Positions 1 to 11,042 of a stretch of 64,000 nucleotides of DNA are shown here, piece after piece. Numbering within the stretch: position 1 is the first letter of the stretch; each line of letters starts with the position of its first letter. Below the pieces are notes generated by a model. That model was not told where the DNA came from and searched no databases. It was given only the letters and a program-made list of their open reading frames with translations. This DNA comes from Pegoplata infirma (taxonomy: Eukaryota; Arthropoda; Insecta; Diptera; Anthomyiidae), in assembly GCA_963921195.1 (NCBI GenBank), contig OY992540.1:63744844-63808843 (forward strand), given 5' to 3'. A program made the translations under genes and the position numbers.

Positions 1-119
1 TTTTGGTATTCTATGCATAAAATGACAAAAAAATAACAATTAAATTCACCTTATTGTGGTGAAAGGTTTTGTTTGTCAAAAAAAATAAAATTAAAATATA
101 AAAAATAAAAAAAATTCTC

Positions 120-587
120 GGAATTCTATTGGGATTATTAGCCAAGCCTCTAACTGCTATTCCCTTATTGTTATTCACGTATTTGGGAAGGCGGATGTGT
201 GTATTATTGAGATTTGGAGATGCTATTGTTTCAATATCACATGGAAATTGCTCCTAAGGATTTGGAATTTGTATTGTTTATGGGTTACAATTGATGTACA
301 TACATATGTATTTATATCCAGCAAAATAATCTGACAATAAGAAATTTTCGTTTCCAATATTGTTCCCCCTCATCAGCAACAAATGAATTAGTGCGGGTTA
401 GGACCAATATCACAAGGCTACCATATCCGATACCACAATGACCGGACTTTACCTCACATACACACACTCCGTCTCCTTTTTGTTGCCTGTCCCCACAACA
501 CACCCTCCCTAAATTCCAACCTTTAATTATACCCTACATTTTCCTATAATTATACCTTCTCCCTTCCTACTAACGAATTTCCATACT
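120..587. other. Unique-looking intergenic sequence
   Basis: Less repetitive than the rest of the window, with a CACACACAC-type short run near 460-470. No convincing gene, RNA or transposon end was seen. Confidence 0.4.
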
Positions 588-758
588 ATGTATTTCTTTG
601 AATCTGAAAAACATCTTCCTGTCCTCAAAAACAGAAAATGGGTCTCTAAGGCTTTTCAGAATTTTTCATCTATAGATGATATATCTAATTTTGATAGGAA
701 ACCCACTAAAACCGTTGGAATTAGGTTATTAGCCATTGATTTTTTATTTATTTTTTAA
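588..758 (+). other. Short coding-like reading frame, unidentified
   Basis: An ATG-to-stop frame of 56 codons, extendable upstream without a stop to position 513 (81 codons). Unlike nearly all other frames here its translation is of normal complexity, for example SKAFQNFSSIDDISNFDRKP, with charged and aromatic residues evenly mixed. I do not recognise a family. It could be a small exon, a decayed transposon or gene fragment, or chance. Surrounding bases 120-560 are also less AT-biased than the rest. Confidence 0.2.
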
Positions 759-1889
759 ATTTATTTTAATAACAAACAAAAATATTGCTTGTTATGTGGT
801 TTTTATATCATAACAAATTTGTCATTATTTTTCAATGACAAATTTTTCAAGAATACCAAAATTTAAAAATTGTCATTCACCTCATTTTTATTATAATTTT
901 GTCAGTTATTATAGATGACAAAATTTTTAGAATAGCGGTATTAATCTTGTTGATTTTATGCTGTAACAATTTGATTGTTTATAGAAATAACAAAATATAA
1001 TTGAAAATGATAATAAAAAACAAGTACAAAGTTTAAAAAAATTTAAAAAAAATTCAAAAGAGTTTTTTGATAGGTCGGGTTTTTTAGGGGGGGATCGTTT
1101 AAAAATTATTTTTATATTATATTTACAAAGAAAAACCGCCCAAAAAATTTTATGAAAAATCGCCCAAATGCAAAATCGCCCAAAAAATATGAAAAATTAC
1201 CCAAAAACAAAAATACGAAATTTCGCCTAAAATTAACGAAAAAAAGCCCAAGAAAGAAATGAAAAATGACCCAAAAATAAAAAATAAAATAAAATTTCCG
1301 AAACACGTTTTCCCCAAAACACATATTACCCAAAAAAAAATTTATTTTGCGGAGAGGGTGGGTTTAAGGCATGGAGTTTGTAATCCCTAAGCCCGGCCGA
1401 AGGCCTTCTAAGCAGAAAAACTTTTCAGAAAAAAGGAAAAAAAAATTAAGACATGAATTTGTAACATATCCCTATTAATATTTTTGACATATCGTCTTCT
1501 TGATATAAGTAGGTAATTGGTGTAAAAAATATTAAGTGTGTAACATAAATTATGAAAAAATAGAAACAAATTTCATGGAGGCGCAATGAAAAAAAAAAAT
1601 GATTTCATACTAATCTACCGCTTCCAGTTGAAAATCAAAAGTAATGAATGAAAAAAAGCGTGGAGATGCGATTAAAGCGCCGCAGGCGAAAAATGTTAAC
1701 AACAAATTTTAACAAAAAATCGCGCGATTTTTCTGATAATCTGGAATTAAGTGCAGGGGTTGTCAGTTCGATTCCCACTTGAACATTTGTCTGTTCCTTC
1801 ACAACGGGAAGGTTGTTCATCAGTTTTTTTTTGGTTAGTTAAGTATATAATTTATAGAAAAACAAAACAATTCGTTGTATGTATTCCCA

Positions 1890-2163
1890 GTTGGCAAAAT
1901 AAAATCACACCTGACATACTGCTGACTCTCCCTTTATGAAATCGCTGACATCTTCATACAATTTTTCAAAATGTCATCAATGACATGTCAGCAGTTGGTC
2001 AGCAGTGTCCACCAGTATCGGTGGCCACTAACAATTCGTTTAAACAACCGCTGACCAACTGCTGACATGTCATTGATGACATTTTGAAAAATTGTATGAA
2101 GATGTCAGCAATTTTATAAAGGGAGAGTCAGCAGTATGTCAGGTGTGATTTTTTTTGTCGACT
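1890..2163. mobile_element. Foldback MITE with CCCAGT ends
   Basis: Two near-perfect inverted arms (about 115 bases each) flank a short centre. They begin CCCAGT..G.CAAAA and share CACACCTGACATACTGCTGA. Flanking TT on both sides matches a single TT-like position in the related copy near 7240, consistent with a 2-bp target duplication. The element would form a long hairpin. No coding capacity. Confidence 0.8.
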
Positions 2164-2316
2164 GGGTTGTTTCTAAAATATTAATAAACTATTTGCTTAA
2201 GGTTGTTCCACTATGTAGGATATTACATTTTTTAATTGGCTGTTTCATTGCAACTTATTTCGGTTTTGACATTTTAAGATTTTGACAAAAATTCAAACCA
2301 AACTAAAAGTGGGCAA

Positions 2317-2952
2317 CCCAGCAAAACTTTGGTAATGGGTAGTGATTATATAACACATTACCAGGTAATGTATATAACTTATTTGTAGCATTATTTTAGG
2401 ATGTCTTACCAAACATTTGTTCCACAACGTATTATTTTCAAGTGAAAAATAATGCATTACTAATAATTTGCTACGTAATGCATGATTATTGGAAAAAATG
2501 TATTTCATATTTATTATTTCTAAACATTAAATCACGGATGACTTATATTTGGTTACATTATGTATTATTTGAAAGTTTGAAATAATGTATTATTTATAAT
2601 TGGATGCATAATGCATTACAATAACTTAAAAAATAATTATTTTATAAAAAAAATGCATAAGTTTAAACTAGAGATGGGCTCACGACAGGAACTTTCTAAC
2701 GCCACACACTCACGAGCATATTTTATCTACTTACACTCACTTACAATCACGTGAGTAAATTTAATACAAAATTACTTTTTCACTACTCGTAACACCTTAT
2801 ATATTACGTTCTGGTATGCTATATTATATACCTTACTCGTATGCATTACTTTGAGTCTCATCGCCTGTTAAAATCATCAATGCTGCAATGTATAAAATAA
2901 GAGATCCTATACCTTATTTTATACCTTATTTGGTAATCTAAGTTTTGCTGGG
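2317..2952. mobile_element. MITE with CCCAGCAAAACTT inverted ends, copy 1
   Basis: Ends are CCCAGCAAAACTT and its reverse complement. The interior matches 59176-59907 as reverse complement over nearly its full length, including ATGCATTA-rich blocks and TCACGTGAGTAAATT. The host sequence around it (gggcAA|AAtttttc) is uninterrupted (gggcaattttt) in the related copy at 7131-7145, directly demonstrating insertion with a 2-bp AA duplication. Confidence 0.88.
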
Positions 2953-3162
2953 AATTTTTCATATTTTATTTTTGGGCAATTTTTCGTAATGAATAATCAC
3001 CCAATTTTTTATATCGAAATTTCGCCCAAAAACTACGAAAATGTGCCCAAAAATTTTGGGTAACTTTTCAAATGAAATATGGCCCAAATTTGTATGAAAA
3101 ATTTTTGGGCTAAATTTCATTTTCTTTTTTGGGCGCTTTTGACTACAGCCTTTGTTTTAATA

Positions 3163-3345
3163 CCGTTCGGTATCAAATTCTGTTCACATATGTCAACCAG
3201 CAGATGAATTAATCATTTTGTATTTTTAGGTTATGTGGAATGCACCAAAATTTTCGAGGGTCCTTACATTTTTGTTCATAACTTTTAAACCACTACACCG
3301 ATGTCTCTCAAATTCAATATAAAACTTCTCGGGATAACACCAAGT
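3163..3345 (+). repeat. mini-me/DINE-1-like relic (internal part)
   Basis: Matches the interior of the fuller copy at 53485-53645, sharing TTTTTAGGTTATGTGGAATG and the following CAAAATTTT and GTTCATAACTTT blocks. Both ends are lost. Confidence 0.6.
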
Positions 3346-3439
3346 GAACATGTTATGGGTGATTTGGTGTGCAGCAATCATGTTCCACACAAATATTTCA
3401 CTGAAGAAATCTTTTAATGTTATTTATGTAGCTCACTAG

Positions 3440-3600
3440 CAGATTGATAATATTTTTTGACTTTTTCACACGACATTGGTGCAAGTATGTGATAATTTAC
3501 AATTTTACTTTTTTTAATCATTTTGCACTTTTTACACGAATTTTTGGTTTTGACAACCCCTCGTAAAATTTGTTGAAAATTTTTGGTGAAATTAGTAAAC
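3440..3600. repeat. Relic of the CACTGTGCAACA family
   Basis: Diverged match to 46480-46620, inside the TTA-flanked element: a TTTTTCACACGAC block, TTTTGCACTTTTTACACGAA and a GACAACCCCTxGTxAAATTTG block in the same order. Too decayed to define ends. Confidence 0.5.
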
Positions 3601-3754
3601 ATTTAGCAGATTTTTCTGCTGAAATGGATATTTTAAGTAAATTCTTTGTCATTAAGTTTTAGAAAATAAAAAAAAATCTGCAATTCTACTGATTCTGTAA
3701 ATTTTATAACTTTTTTCTAAAATGGGCTTTCAAGGTGACTGTTATATACATATA

Positions 3755-4505
3755 CACTGAAAAAAAATTTTGCATTTTTAAAGCATGCTGAACTTCATTT
3801 AAAAAAGAAGGGGATGCGAAGGGCTCCAAAGATATTAATTCTTCTTCCAAGTAAATTTTTTCCTAAAACATAGTAATGCATTTACTTAAATATATATTAA
3901 AAGTAAGTAAAATTGTACTTATATAAGTTTAATTCTTTTTATCCAGAGGAAAAATATTTTTTTAAAATAAGTAAAAATTTCCTTAATCTTACGGATTCTG
4001 TGGACCCTATGGAGTCCCAATGGGCCCCCAATATATGGGGTCCGCCCATGAGTGTATGCGTACGCTATTATAGGGTCACTATTGATTTTGATCCAAAATT
4101 TTGGTCAGAATCGCTCTATATTGCTTAGTTTTCGAGATATGGGAATGGGGTCTTGAGAAATTTGATCATGAAATAACTTGAAAACTATAACTCGAAGGGC
4201 TTTCGAGTCTTCGGCGGTCATATTCTACAAGTTAAGGACTACAAAAATTCCTTTAGTTTTTTTTTTTTTATCTGCAGTATTTGCAGAGTTTTAGGCATTT
4301 AAAATTTCCGCGAAAATCTAAATTTGGATTTAAAGTTAGGGTCTCATGGGGTCTCCAGATGGGGTCCCCAAAATACGTAAAGTATTTTTTCCTTAAGTTA
4401 AGTAAATTCTTTCTTAAACTGATGAAGATATGGATTCAAATAAAGTCAATGAAATCAATAAAATAAAGATTACTTTTTTCTTAAATTAACACAAAAATTG
4501 ATTAA
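3755..4505 (+). repeat. Dispersed element beginning CACTGAAAAAAAATT
   Basis: Starts after TA at 3753-3754. Contains GGGGTC-rich text (4000-4380) related to 24050-24500 and 47105-47480, and a 3' portion (4395-4490) that matches 9510-9560 plus 9809-9855. It holds the uninterrupted TA site (4441-4442) occupied at 9561-9808. The right end is unresolved; an AGTG-TA at 7840-7844 is a candidate partner, which would make everything between nested. Confidence 0.5.
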
Positions 4506-5827
4506 CCCAGTAAAAACTTCGTAATAAGTCCCCATTACCGCCTGCATTCTATGTAATGAGGGCTCGTTACCTGCTCGATTACTTCTTGTTAACAAATAAT
4601 GAGTTACCGATAGCCTAATACAAAACCGGTTACATCTTGTTAATAAATAATGAGGTACCGATAACCTGATACAGAACAGGTTACTGGTAAATACGATTTA
4701 AAATATCTGATAAGTTGTCTAAATAACTTTTTTTTTTAATGAAATCAAAAAAATGCTAAAGCAAATTTAGAAAGAACTTTCACATTTAGCTTAAAAAAGA
4801 TTAACATTTATCTACTTTTTCTAATAAAACTCTGTTAACAGAAATTTAAATTCAGGAATTCTGATTAAAATTGAGACAAGGCAAAAAAAAGTTTAGAAAA
4901 CCAAATTGATATTCAGAAAACTGTATCTAGCTGACACTTGATCGTGATTTATTAGCCTTAATTAGTCTTTACATAACTTCTATTGAAGTTTTCTGAATTT
5001 TAATTGACTTTTTGTAAATTGTTATTGTTTTTTCTAGAAATTTTGTGGTGTTCTCCAAATTTTAATTTAACTTTTTTTTGCCTTGTTGTTTAAAGTATGT
5101 TAAAGCCGGTAAAAAACCATCACAGACAGTATTTCCCTTAAAATCTAACTCACTCTTATATAGACTTAAGATGGTGTTTAATGCGGTTTCCATTGGCTGA
5201 GCAGAAGTCGCTTCTGTATATTTGTTATTAGTAATGTCCTAAGTAGCCAAATGTCCCTTTCTACGAGGTTCCAAGATATATTTTCGGTCCTGTAATATTT
5301 GAATTTTACAATGAAACATTTGGAGGGAAGGATATCAACGTAAACATTGGTTCCGTTGGCACATTGGATCTTTTCCATTTCCACATTTGCCCGCTTGGTT
5401 GCTCTTGAAATAAACGCGTTCAACATGAACTTGTTCAATTTCATATTGGGGGAAGTTGCCCCAAGTTAAAAATTTATTAAAAGAATCAAAACTGTTATTT
5501 GGTAGCATTTTTGTAAGGAGTGGGAAACGAGTTATTTTTGGGCTACTGGTAGCTACTTATTTTTGGGACTAATGTATGCTGTTATTTGGTAGCATTTTTG
5601 TAAGTAGTGGGTAACGAGTTATTTTTGGGCTACTAGTAGCTTATTATTTGTGGTACTAATGTATGTAGTTTTTCAGTAGCATTCTCGTAAGCGAGTGGGT
5701 ATGCGGTCATTACTCCAATGACATCGCCATGTTAAAATAATGAGTGTTTCACCAACATAGTAACTAGCTACCACCATCTATTTAAAGGCGAAAACCTCAT
5801 TACTTGGTAATAGAAGTTTTTACTGGG
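4506..5827. mobile_element. CCCAGTAAAAACTTC-ended TIR element, 1.3 kb
   Basis: Inverted ends CCCAGTAAAAACTTC, flanked by AA on both sides. Belongs to the CCCAG group (TTACxxATTACC blocks near both ends; a 3' segment resembling 38165-38274 and 48980-49082). Contains an 87-bp tandem repeat (from about 5494, then 5581) and a less AT-rich core around 5178-5465 with an 88-codon minus-strand frame of ordinary complexity that I cannot identify. Confidence 0.78.
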
Positions 5828-6011
5828 AAATTAAAGAAAATACGTTTTGGAATTAAAGATTAGTACTTATTTGATTCAAGGTCATGAAAATGTCAATACT
5901 ATTTTTAAGTAAGTTACGTACTTATTTATTTATTTTGCACATAATTTTAATTTTTTTTCTTTTAAGGGCGGATTACTCAATGAAAAGTTAGCAGCTAACT
6001 GCCGATTTAAA

Positions 6012-6867
6012 CCCATTAAGCCAAATTGCTGGAATTCAAGTGTAATTCAAGCGTAATTCCAGTCATATATTCAATTTTCAAGCCTTGAATTATACTTGAA
6101 TAACACTGTAATTCAATAGCATATACCAGCGAAACGGATACTTGAATTCAAGTCGAACAGAACAGTGTAAAAACACTTGAATTCAAGCCCTAAATAAAAG
6201 CGTAATTCCAGTCGAACCAAAGAAAATTTTTAAAAAAATACTTGAAGATGACTTGAATTATAGTTGAATTCAAGCCCTATTCCAGTCGAATTCAAGCCTA
6301 ATTCCAGTCCAGTTCAAGCCTAATTCCAGTCCAATTCAAGCCTAATTCCAGTGTCTTTTAATCAAACCAGCATCACTTCTATACATCAAAAATCTGTTTT
6401 TATTTGTTTTACAATACAATATAAACTAAAAATTAAATATTGAACTAAAATATTTACTTCTCGCAGCCCCATCAATTAATAATAAACAAGCCTGGACAAA
6501 TTATATCCGTCATCAGATATTTGAAGGGAATCTTGGAATTTTGTACCAGAAAACCAAAAAAAAATTACATATTATTAAAATTTTTTTTTTTTAAATTTAA
6601 TAGACATAACTTACCACGAATTTCATGTTTTGTTGCAAACCAATCCTTAATAATTCGCCAATTTTGGTATTATTTTATTTGTTTGAGATATTTTTTTTCT
6701 TCAAATATAAAAATATTGTTTACGAAATGACAATTTTTTCAAATTGTTTTGAATTTATACTACGACTTGTTGAACTGGAATTTGGCTTGAATTACTAGCT
6801 TGAATTCAAGTTAAATTCAAATGAAATTTCAAGCACTTGAATTTTTAGTTTTGTTGTGCTTATTGGG
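6012..6867. mobile_element. MITE with TTGAATTCAAG subterminal repeats
   Basis: Ends CCCATTAAGC / CCCAATAAGC in inverted orientation, flanked by AA. Both flanks of the element are crowded with AATTCAAG, TTGAATTCAAG and TAATTCCAGTC motifs in both orientations, as in MITEs with subterminal transposase-binding repeats. No coding capacity. Confidence 0.65.
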
Positions 6868-6924
6868 AAAGAGCCTTATGTCAAAATTTGTATGAAAAAG
6901 TTAAATTTAACGAAGAGTTAAAAA

Positions 6925-7822
6925 GGCTGTAGGCAAAATCGCCCAAAGAAAAATGGGCCAAAAAAGAAAACGAAAATTCGCCCAAAAATTTTTCATACAA
7001 ATTTGGGTCATATTTCATATGAAAAGTTACCCAACATTTTTGGGCAAATTTTCATAGTTTTTGGGCAAAATTTCGAAATTAAAAATTGGGTGATTTTTCA
7101 TTACGAAAAATTACCCAAAAATTATATATGAAAAATTGCCCTATTTTATTTTGGTTTTATTTTTTGTTAAAATCTTAAAATGTCAAAACTGAAAAATGTA
7201 TGTCACAATAAATCAGTATATTATTATTTTTAGAAACAGTAAACGCATATCGTTTTTTTTATAAATTATATATTTAACTAACTAAGAATAAGCTGAAACA
7301 AAACCGTTTCGTTGTTGCTAACAAAGGCTCTGGTGGTAATCGAACCCAAAGCCACTGTTCATACATGCAGATTACCAAACTATATATTAATCTGTCGCAG
7401 CGCAGTAGAAAATCAAAAGTAATGAATTTAAAAACAGCACGCAACTCCAATGAAAGCTCCGCAGGCGAAAAATTTTACCAAAAAATTTTAACAAAAAATC
7501 GCGCGATTTTTGTCTTTGTCTTAAAGTTCTTCTGCGTAGCCGGCCTTCGGCCGGGCTTAGGGATTACAAATTCCATGCCTTAGACCCACCCTCTCCGCAA
7601 AAGAAAGCTTTTCTGTGTAGTATGTGTTTTGAAAAAAATGTGTTAGGAAAAATATTTTTTTATTTTATTTTGGGCCATTTTTCATTTCGTTTTTGGGCTT
7701 TTTTTCGTTAATTTTGGGCGAAGTTTCGCATTTTTCTTTTTGGATCCTTTTTCGTATTTTTTGGGCGATTTTGCATTTGGGCGATTTTTCATAAAATTTT
7801 TTGGGCGATTTTGCCTACAGCC
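6925..7822. mobile_element. GGCTGTAGGC-family element, copy B, intact ends
   Basis: A perfect 22-bp terminal inverted repeat beginning GGCTGTAGGCAAAATCG. Inside are repeated GGGCxxTTTTTC / CGCCCAAAAA motifs and CCGGCCTTCGGCCGGG, a strong palindrome near 7540. A tRNA-like B-box (GGGTTCGATTACC on the minus strand, near 7335-7350) is present. Non-coding. It serves as the reference sequence for the insertions in copy A. Confidence 0.82.
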
Positions 7823-7985
7823 CAAAAAAAAATGTTTTTTTTTAGTGTAGTAAATAGAAGACTATTTCATTTTCAAACTCCGACGTTTCGCTGGGTATTT
7901 TCCAGCATCCCTGAGGAGTTAGAAAAGTCTTTTATGCAGATTTTTCTGCTGTCTCGACAGATTTCTTTGCTGATTTCACCTAGAT

Positions 7986-8301
7986 CAATGGTTCCCAACC
8001 TTTCATTCTCGCCCCACTTGGGGGGCAATTTGAACGCTTCAGGGGGCAACGAGCATATTTTTAAGATTTTTTTTGTTAAATAAACTAAAAAAGGTATTAT
8101 TTAAGTTAAATTATTTAGTTTATTGTTGAAAACTTTTTCTAAAAATTTTGTTAAAACGATAATTTTAACGAAAAATTTGCAAAACCACAAGTAAATTTTA
8201 AAACAAATTTGAAAAATTTACATTTTATTTATGTAGGGGAGACATTGTAGTTTTTTTAACTTAAAAGTGGGGCATGCCACAAAAAAGGTTGGGAACCATT
8301 G
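7986..8301. mobile_element. hAT-superfamily MITE, 316 bp
   Basis: The 18-bp inverted ends CAATGGTTCCCAACCTTT are a classic hAT-like terminus, and the element is flanked by a perfect 8-bp direct repeat ACCTAGAT (7978-7985 and 8302-8309), the duplication length of hAT transposases. Subterminal GGGGGCAA / TGGGGCA motifs. Too short to code; it must have been mobilised in trans. The intact duplication suggests a relatively recent insertion. Confidence 0.95.
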
Positions 8302-8439
8302 ACCTAGATAATCGAGACAGATATTTAGCAAACCGAGTCTGCTAAAATCAGCAGATTTCTCATATGGCTCAAAATGGGTGTATTTTAAGCAGATTTTTCT
8401 GCTGATTGGACAGAGAATTTATTTTGAAAGTAAGAATAG

Positions 8440-8681
8440 AATCACCATTAAATTTCGCTGCTGACATCTTTTAACGTTATTTGCTGAATTAGATTTAATA
8501 CTATTTTGAAATTGTTCCAAACAACTTTGAAAAATAATTAAAAACTTCGAAAAAAGAACTTGAGCTTAGTTTTCAAAACCCTTCGGGCGTTTTACACTTA
8601 TATACTTTATATACTTTAGTTTTTATTTTTTTTTTGTCGCATTCAAAATACACTCGATGACCTCAAATTTGTTGCACAGTG
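8440..8681 (+). repeat. Right-end relic of the CACTGTGCAACA family
   Basis: Matches 46730-46970: CTTCGGGCGTTTT versus CTTTGGGGGTTTT, ATACACTCGATGACC, then CAAATTTGTTGCACAGTG at the end. The left half is missing. Confidence 0.65.
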
Positions 8682-9430
8682 TAATCAAACTGAGGTGGTG
8701 TACTGCGTCACTTTTAAAATTAGACAGTCTTAAAACATTATCATGTAAAAAAAAATTTAAAGTGTGTCCATTTTTTTTTTAATTATTAACAAAACAAAAT
8801 CTAAAAAGAAATTTTGTGACTTTAAATTAAATTCTCAGAAAAAAACAATTTCAACATAAAAATTAATAACAAAAAATATTATTAATCAAATTAAACGAAC
8901 AAAATTTAACTTATCAATTACTGACCTACTACAATATAAATTATTCTACCAGTTGCGGTAAATTAAAATAATACTACTACGCATTTTAAAGTTTTTTAGT
9001 TTTGTTGTGTTGTTATTAAAAATTTCCCACCACATGTGGTGTTTTTACCGCACAAACATTTGCAAAAGTCAACAAAAAAATTTAAAATAAACATTGAAGA
9101 GTTTTGTTTATGTTTACACTTAAGTTATTTTTATGCCACACTACTATCAATGATAAGTTTTTTTTTTTAGTTTTTTTTTATGAATTTATTATTATTTTGC
9201 TTGTAAAAAAATATTTTGGGGTATGTCATACGAAATGTCTCGCAACAAGCAAAATAATTCAGAAAAAAATTTTTACCGAAAAAATTTTAAAAGTTGTATT
9301 TAGTTGGGAATAAAAAAGATGGCCATACACTTGCAGTATTGTTGTACAACTTCTTGGATGAAAGTGTGTATTTTTGTTATGGTCCTCAAAAAAAAAGTTT
9401 ACGTAATTAAAAAAGTTTGAATTAAAGAAA
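8682..9430. other. AT-rich intergenic stretch
   Basis: The first 70 bases (AATCAAACTGAGGTGGTGT..) recur at 41650-41720. A CCACCACATGTGGTG palindrome lies near 9030. Nothing else recognised. Confidence 0.35.
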
Positions 9431-9560
9431 AATCGGGCTTGCGAGGTATCCAAAGAAATTATTTTTTTCCAAGTACATTTTTTCGAAATTTTGAATCAAA
9501 ATTAGGGTCATTAAGTTTTGTAAATTCTTTCTTAAACTGTTGAAGACATGGATTCAATTA

Positions 9561-9808
9561 CCCGTGTAAAAATGTATTAGATCTTATCTGATCTGTTCAT
9601 ATATGGTCATATATGATCGTATCTGATTGCATATAATTATATCTGAAATGTCCAAAATCGAGATCTAATTATATCTCGGATTTGTCAACATTGCCACAAA
9701 ATTGACATTTAATTATATCTGACCAGATATAACTATATACAATCAGATGCAATCATATATAATTAGATAAAAGTAGATCTGACAAGATCGAATCGATTTT
9801 TACACGGG
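9561..9808. mobile_element. TA-flanked MITE, CCCGTGTAAAAAT ends, 248 bp
   Basis: Inverted ends CCCGTGTAAAAAT flanked by TA on both sides; the interior is made of inverted AGATCTxATCTGATC and ATATAATTAGAT motifs. The uninterrupted site exists at 4423-4460, where the homologous host sequence has a single TA. This shows the insertion and its 2-bp duplication directly, as for Tc1/mariner-type elements. Confidence 0.9.
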
Positions 9809-9994
9809 TAAAGACAATGAAATCAATAAAATAAAAAATACGTTTTTCTTAAATTAAAACCGAAATATACAACACATATTTTTAAATCCCAACAATTTTT
9901 AGCGATTTTTTTTTTCACCATTTTTTTTTTGCGGAATTTTTTTTTTTCAAAAATATTTTTTTTTTTTTTAATAAAAGTTTTTTCAATATTTTTT

Positions 9995-10070
9995 TCTACG
10001 TTGTGGAGGGTCCATACATTTGGAAAGTCCAAATTAAACTTTTTGACTGTTTTTTTTTTTTGTTTTAATA
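9995..10070 (-). repeat. mini-me/DINE-1 terminal relic
   Basis: GTTGTGGAGGGTCCATACAT followed by a decayed hairpin and AAATTAAACTTTTTGACTG resembles the terminus at 29260-29312. Confidence 0.5.
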
Positions 10071-10413
10071 GTAAACATTTGCTATGGTTTACCTCAGATA
10101 CATTATTCGTATGAATTATTTTTATTAGTAGATACGTATGACTATGAATGTTAGATTAAATTGTAAACAACTATTTTACTGGGTCAAAAACATCATATAA
10201 CTACTAAAAAAATAACAATATGGCAAAAACATCACAATTTTGTTATCAATGAATGACAGCTTCATTTAATAATACCAAGTACTTACACTATATAGAGCAG
10301 AGATTTACAACACTAATATTTGGAGGGTTTTTTTATCATGCAAAAATTTACATTTTATTGAAAGTGCTTGACCAAAAAGGTTAAATCAACTAAATAAAAA
10401 CGAGGATTATTTA

Positions 10414-11042
10414 CACCGTCCGACAGCCAATATTAAACATGAACCGGAGGATATACTTCTGAAAGTAGAGATCAAATGGAGTAAAACTGCATTTACAGTT
10501 TTTCATTGCGTGATCCTGTTTCCTTTTAATAGGAATTCAAAGTTTTAAAGGATACATTTTGTAAAATATTTCGGAAATATTTGTACTTGTCCTAGGATGC
10601 CACTGGTGATGGCAAATGAAAGAGGAGGATCTACCCTAATTTCTGCATTATTTATTTTTCCATATTATGATAAAAGGATGTAAATAAAGTCCATAGACAA
10701 TTTTATCAAAATATTTTGTTGAAAATTTAGAATTAAATTAAAAGATAAAGTTTTGAAAGGTTGTAACTTAACTCCTTTTCCTAATATGTATAAATATTAA
10801 AATAGGAAAATTAGTTAGATCCTCCTATTTCATTTGCTGTTACTAGTGGCAGCCTAGGACAAATATATATATTAAAAAAATATTTTATAAAATTTAATCC
10901 TCCAAAACTTTGAAGTCCTTTTAAAAGGAAACAGGATCACGAAATGAAAAACTGTAAATGCAGTTTTTTCAGTCTCTAATTTCAAACGTATATTATCCAG
11001 TTCGTGTTTAACGAATATTTTTTTCATTTTTGTCGGACGGTG
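10414..11042. mobile_element. Foldback element with CACCGTCCGACA ends, TTA duplication
   Basis: The ends CACCGTCCGACA are flanked by TTA on both sides (10411-10413, 11043-11045), the 3-bp TWA duplication typical of PIF/Harbinger. Inverted arms of roughly 250-290 bases share GTGATCCTGTTTCCTTTTAA, GATCCTCC and ACAGTTTTTCATT. No transposase frame. Confidence 0.82.

Larger units (their letters stand above)
1130..3151 (-). mobile_element. GGCTGTAGGC-family element, copy A, rearranged and interrupted
   Basis: Its right end (GCCCAAA..ACTACAGCC, 2953-3151) and left part (1137-1440) match, as reverse complement, the intact copy at 6925-7822, including many CGCCCAAAAA blocks and a CGGCCGAAGGCC palindrome. 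The segment near 1620-1735 matches 7390-7510 in the same orientation, so an internal inversion has occurred. Two other elements have inserted (1890-2163 and 2317-2952). No coding capacity. Confidence 0.7.

Noticed and set aside
7320..7400. tRNA gene or tRNA-derived SINE
   Set aside because: Only a B-box-like GGTTCGATTACC is seen (and GTTCGATTCC near 1770). No A-box at the right distance, no cloverleaf and no 3' tail, and it lies inside a TIR element.
10140..10400. CCCAG-type end at the ACTGGGTCAAAAAC text near 10180
   Set aside because: No partner terminus or flanking duplication was found nearby.
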